Source: Mycobacterium sp. 1554424.7
Lineage (GTDB): Bacteria > Actinomycetota > Actinomycetes > Mycobacteriales > Mycobacteriaceae
Assembly: GCF_001665295.1 (NCBI RefSeq)
Contig: NZ_LZSE01000067.1
Coordinates: 62,001-126,000 of the forward strand
DNA length: 64,000 nt
Direction of reading: 5' to 3'
Position 1 is the first letter of the stretch. Each line of letters starts with the position of its first letter. A program made the position numbers and the translations under genes. This document shows, one piece after another, positions 61,524 through 64,000 of this stretch. The notes beneath the pieces are model-generated. The model was not told where the DNA came from and ran no database searches. It saw only the letters and a list, made by a program, of their open reading frames with translations.

Positions 61524-62102
61524 CTAATGCCCGATCAGTCCATCGATGACGATGGTCATCAACGCATCGGCCCCACGACCGGCGTCGCCCATTGATGCGG
61601 CGGCCGTTGCGACGCCATTGGCGAGGTGCAGCACATCGTCGATGACAATGCCGGCGTCGACTGAGCCCTCGGCTTGGGCTCGAGAAAGCAACCGTTGGCC
61701 GGCTTGCCGAATTTGGCGGTGGGGGTGGGCGCGTCGTCCGCTGGCCGGCACCTCCATCAGCGCGGCGGTCAAGCCACGGGTGGCGGCGGCGTGCGACACC
61801 AGCTCACGAAGCCAGGACACGAGGGCCGCGTCGGGATCGTCGGCGTCGGCGAGTGCCTCGGCACGGTCGCAGAGCACAGCGATCCGGTCGCGAAACATGG
61901 CTTGCAGCAGGTCGGCTCGACCGCTGAAGTGACGGTGCAGCGTCGCCGACCCCACACCCGCGCGTCGGGCGATCTCTTCCAGTGAGGCGTCGGCTCCCGC
62001 CTCGGCGACCACTGCGCCGGCGGCGGCCAAGATCTTGTCGCGGTTGCGCCGGGCGTCGGCGCGCATCGAGGGCTCGCGCGGTTGCCGTGGCCGACGCGAC
62101 AT
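61524..62102 (-). CDS. TetR-family regulator
   Basis: The protein has 192 residues from the ATG after AAGGAGAGG. The helix-turn-helix (SLEEIARRAGVGSATLHRHF) is at about residues 43-62. It is divergent from the F420-dependent oxidoreductase gene, and the 106-base gap contains two inverted repeats with a GGGGTG core. It probably represses itself and the oxidoreductase. The ligand is unknown. Confidence 0.9.
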   Translation of the reverse strand: MSRRPRQPREPSMRADARRNRDKILAAAGAVVAEAGADASLEEIARRAGVGSATLHRHFSGRADLLQAMFRDRIAVLCDRAEALADADDPDAALVSWLRELVSHAAATRGLTAALMEVPASGRRAHPHRQIRQAGQRLLSRAQAEGSVDAGIVIDDVLHLANGVATAAASMGDAGRGADALMTIVIDGLIGH

Positions 62103-62116
62103 CCGACCTCTCCTTG

Positions 62117-62171
62117 CGATACCGGGGTGACTCCCCGTATCGTCGCACAAAGGTAAACGGGGTGGCACCCC
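62117..62171. promoter_or_regulatory. Two candidate TetR operators in a divergent promoter
   Basis: Site 1 (62117-62142) is CGATAC, CGGGGTGACTCCCC, GTATCG with perfect outer arms. Site 2 (62159-62171) is GGGGTG-G-CACCCC with perfect 6-bp arms. Both contain GGGGTG and lie between the TetR gene and the oxidoreductase. Confidence 0.6.
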
Positions 62172-62208
62172 ACTTAGCTTTCCGGGTCGCGGATCATCGG
62201 AGGTCACC

Positions 62209-63132
62209 ATGCGCATCGGTCTAGCAGTCGGCGAGATTCGCGGAGCGACAACGGTTCACGCCGTCGTCGAACAGGTTCGGGCTGCCGCCGAGGCCTACTT
62301 CCCGACCGCGTGGTCCAGTCAGGCGCTGGGCATCGACGCCCTGACGACCGTGGCGGTGGCCGGGGCCGCCGTGCCCGATATCGAACTCGGAACCGCGGTG
62401 GTTCCGGTGCCACAGCGCCACCCCCTTGTTCTGGCGAGCCAGGCATTGACCGTTCAAGCGGCCGTTTCGGGCCGGCTCACGTTGGGCATCGGAGCGGGGA
62501 TCGGCGCCATGATCACCGGCATGTACGGGATGCCGACCGACCGGCCCGCCGCCCGCATGCGCGAATACATCGGACTGCTCAACCCGCTGCTCGAGGGGCA
62601 ATCCGTGAATCACCGGGGCTTCGTCACCGCCGCCGGCGCGGTCAGCATCTCCGGTGTCAGGCCTCCCACGGTGCTGCTCGCCGCCCTGGGACCCGCGATG
62701 CTGCAGACAGCTGGCGAGCTCACCGCCGGGACGGTGACGTGGATGACCGGACCGCGGACGCTGGCCACGCACATCGTGCCGACCATCACCAGGGCCGCAA
62801 CCGACGCGGGCCGCCGGCCTCCGCGGATTGTCGCCGGATTGCCCGTTTCGCTGACCGACGATGTCGACGCGGTCCGCGCCGTGATCGCTGCGCAATTCGG
62901 AGTTGCGGCGCAGGTGCCCGAGTACCGCAGCGTGCTTGCGCGTGAGGGAATTAGCCACCCCGCGGACGTGGCGATGGTCGGCGACGCCGGGGCGCTCGAG
63001 CGCGGCATCGGTCATTTGCGCGATGCGGGTGTCACCGACTTCATGGCGGTCCCTTGCGGTAACAGCGATGAGCAGCAGGGCACCATCGATTTGCTGTCCG
63101 AACTTGCGCGCACATCGACGACGCTCGCCTGA
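62209..63132 (+). CDS. LLM-class F420-dependent oxidoreductase
   Basis: The protein has 307 residues with the SD GGAGGT ahead of the ATG. It has the luciferase-like TIM-barrel pattern of actinobacterial F420 enzymes: WSSQALGIDALT, IELGTAVVPVPQRHPLVLASQ, GRLTLGIGAG and VLLAALGPAMLQTAGE. These proteins use reduced F420 to reduce or oxidise small molecules. It is controlled in all likelihood by the divergent TetR gene. The substrate is not predictable. Confidence 0.9.
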   Translation: MRIGLAVGEIRGATTVHAVVEQVRAAAEAYFPTAWSSQALGIDALTTVAVAGAAVPDIELGTAVVPVPQRHPLVLASQALTVQAAVSGRLTLGIGAGIGAMITGMYGMPTDRPAARMREYIGLLNPLLEGQSVNHRGFVTAAGAVSISGVRPPTVLLAALGPAMLQTAGELTAGTVTWMTGPRTLATHIVPTITRAATDAGRRPPRIVAGLPVSLTDDVDAVRAVIAAQFGVAAQVPEYRSVLAREGISHPADVAMVGDAGALERGIGHLRDAGVTDFMAVPCGNSDEQQGTIDLLSELARTSTTLA

Positions 63133-63173
63133 CGGGGCACATCCGGCCCTACCAGATTCTATACCAAATATGT

Positions 63174-63194
63174 ATTATCATACTCAGTGATAAT
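63174..63194. promoter_or_regulatory. Inverted repeat in an AT-rich promoter region
   Basis: ATTATCA, seven bases, TGATAAT: perfect 7-bp arms in the AT-rich gap 40 bases ahead of the SDR gene. It could be the binding site of the regulator whose gene begins at 63917. Confidence 0.5.
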
Positions 63195-63233
63195 CATGCC
63201 GGTTTGCGGCGTGGCACCCCAGGAGGCAAGGTC

Positions 63234-63872
63234 TTGAAGATCACGGTGTTCGGGGCGACGGGCGGCGTAGGCCGCGAGCTCGTAAAGCAAGGCCTGGGAC
63301 GCGGTTACGACGTGACCGCCGTCGTGCGCGATGCCCGCCGGCTCGGCGTCGCACATCCGGCGCTGGACGTCGTCACCGTCACCGCGCTGGACGACCCCGG
63401 GACCCTCATCCCGGCGATCCGCGGAAGCGACGCCGTGCTCTCGGCCGTCGGCCCGCGTAGACGAAAAGACGGGCCCGTCGCGAGCACCAGCACCCGCGCG
63501 ATCCTGGCGGCGATGAACGCCTGCTCGGCCAAGCGATTCGTCGGCGTCAGCGCGCTGCCGGTGGGCCCGACGGCCGAAGGCGAGCGTTTGACGACGCGCT
63601 GGGTGTTGCTCCCGGTGCTGAAAACCGCGTTCGGCAACGTCTATGCCGACCTCGCCGAGATGGAATCCATGTTGCAGCGCAGCGAAATCGATTGGACCGT
63701 CGTGCGTCCACCTCGGCTCGTCGATCGGCCGCTCACCGGCAATTACCGCACCGTGGTGGGCGCCAACGTGGCCCGCGGCTTGGCCATCTCGCGGGCCGAC
63801 GTTGCGCACGCCATGCTCGACGCCCTGGGATCGGCGCGGACCATTCGGCGGCCGCTCGGCGTGGCGTATTGA
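63234..63872 (+). CDS. NAD(P)-binding atypical SDR (NmrA/YwnB-like)
   Basis: The protein has 212 residues. The TTG start is placed 7 bases after AGGAGG and gives LKITVFGATGGVGREL, with the nucleotide loop GATGGVG at residues 7-13 right at the N-terminus, as in the family. An alternative upstream start would add residues without similarity. There is no Tyr-x-x-x-Lys pair, as usual for NmrA/flavin-reductase-like atypical SDRs. It is followed 44 bases later by a possible MarR-type gene, and the ATTATCA palindrome upstream suggests control by it. Confidence 0.85.
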   Translation: MKITVFGATGGVGRELVKQGLGRGYDVTAVVRDARRLGVAHPALDVVTVTALDDPGTLIPAIRGSDAVLSAVGPRRRKDGPVASTSTRAILAAMNACSAKRFVGVSALPVGPTAEGERLTTRWVLLPVLKTAFGNVYADLAEMESMLQRSEIDWTVVRPPRLVDRPLTGNYRTVVGANVARGLAISRADVAHAMLDALGSARTIRRPLGVAY

Positions 63873-63916
63873 TTATCCTGACCCGTGACAATCCCGGCCG
63901 ATGTTAGCCTTGGCCG

Positions 63917-64000
63917 ATGACTGAACAAGGCTCCGGCATCACCGAACTCGACGAACGGATCCCGTTTCTGCTTTCGCAGCTGGGTGCCCATACCAGCAGC
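63917..64000 (+). CDS. Start of a probable MarR-family regulator, cut by the window end
   Basis: Only 28 codons are visible, reading MTEQGSGITELDERIPFLLSQ, then LGAHTSS. The LPFLLSQLGAH-like pattern is common at the N-terminus of mycobacterial MarR proteins, but the helix-turn-helix lies beyond the window. It is on the same strand as, and 44 bases after, the SDR gene. The family call is tentative. Confidence 0.45.
   Translation, partial: MTEQGSGITELDERIPFLLSQLGAHTSS

Overview
The window is high-GC actinobacterial DNA from a slow-growing Mycobacterium. Three blocks support this. The FAS-II operon (fabD-acpM-kasA-kasB-accD6) lies behind aceE and mabR. A type I/type III polyketide cluster is arranged like pks10-pks7-pks8-pks17-pks9-pks11 of M. 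tuberculosis. A PE_PGRS gene points to the tuberculosis/kansasii/marinum side of the genus. These lineage statements come from remembered gene orders, not from a search.

Layout. 1-3425: end of a GH15 glucosidase, an SDR and an enolase-superfamily enzyme, apparently one operon. 3511-7340: a tight operon of a PAS-ANTAR RNA-binding regulator, an ABC-F ATPase and a CYP139-like P450, converging on the PKS cluster. 7393-25656 (minus strand): type III PKS (pks10), two fully reducing modular PKSs (pks7; fused pks8-pks17), a KS-AT-ACP protein whose KS cysteine is glutamine (pks9), and a second type III PKS (pks11). 25916-32195: a PE_PGRS gene whose 3' end collides with a secreted-protein gene, followed by a partly decayed duplicated cassette of secreted proteins. 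32579-35356: a large LuxR-type ATPase regulator beside it. 35370-37737: a small islet bounded by a tRNA-Val gene and a 47-bp copy of its 3' end. 37786-49214: ahpE, DUF3052, lipoprotein, aceE, mabR and the FAS-II operon. 49244-52293: an accessory TetR/monooxygenase/SGNH-hydrolase group. 52324-61409: glpD1, TetR, flavoprotein, lipid kinase, DUF3145, serine hydrolase, methyltransferase, mscR and a metallo-hydrolase, following the Rv2249c-Rv2260 order with Rv2253-Rv2255 absent. 61524-64000: a TetR/F420-oxidoreductase pair, an SDR and the start of a possible MarR gene.

How the parts work together. The FAS-II block extends acyl chains for mycolic acids and is probably controlled by MabR through an exact TTTTGT-N9-ACAAAA site ahead of fabD. 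In the PKS block, Pks9 looks like a decarboxylating (KSQ) loading unit, Pks8/17 a malonyl-type and Pks7 a methylmalonyl-type fully reducing module. No thioesterase is present, so the saturated branched chain may be passed to the type III enzymes to make pyrone-like lipids, with the P450 as a possible tailoring enzyme. The secreted-protein region carries three copies of ATCAGGGATTTCCC, each ahead of a gene in that block or inside its duplicated promoter. This makes the adjacent LuxR regulator the first candidate to act on it.
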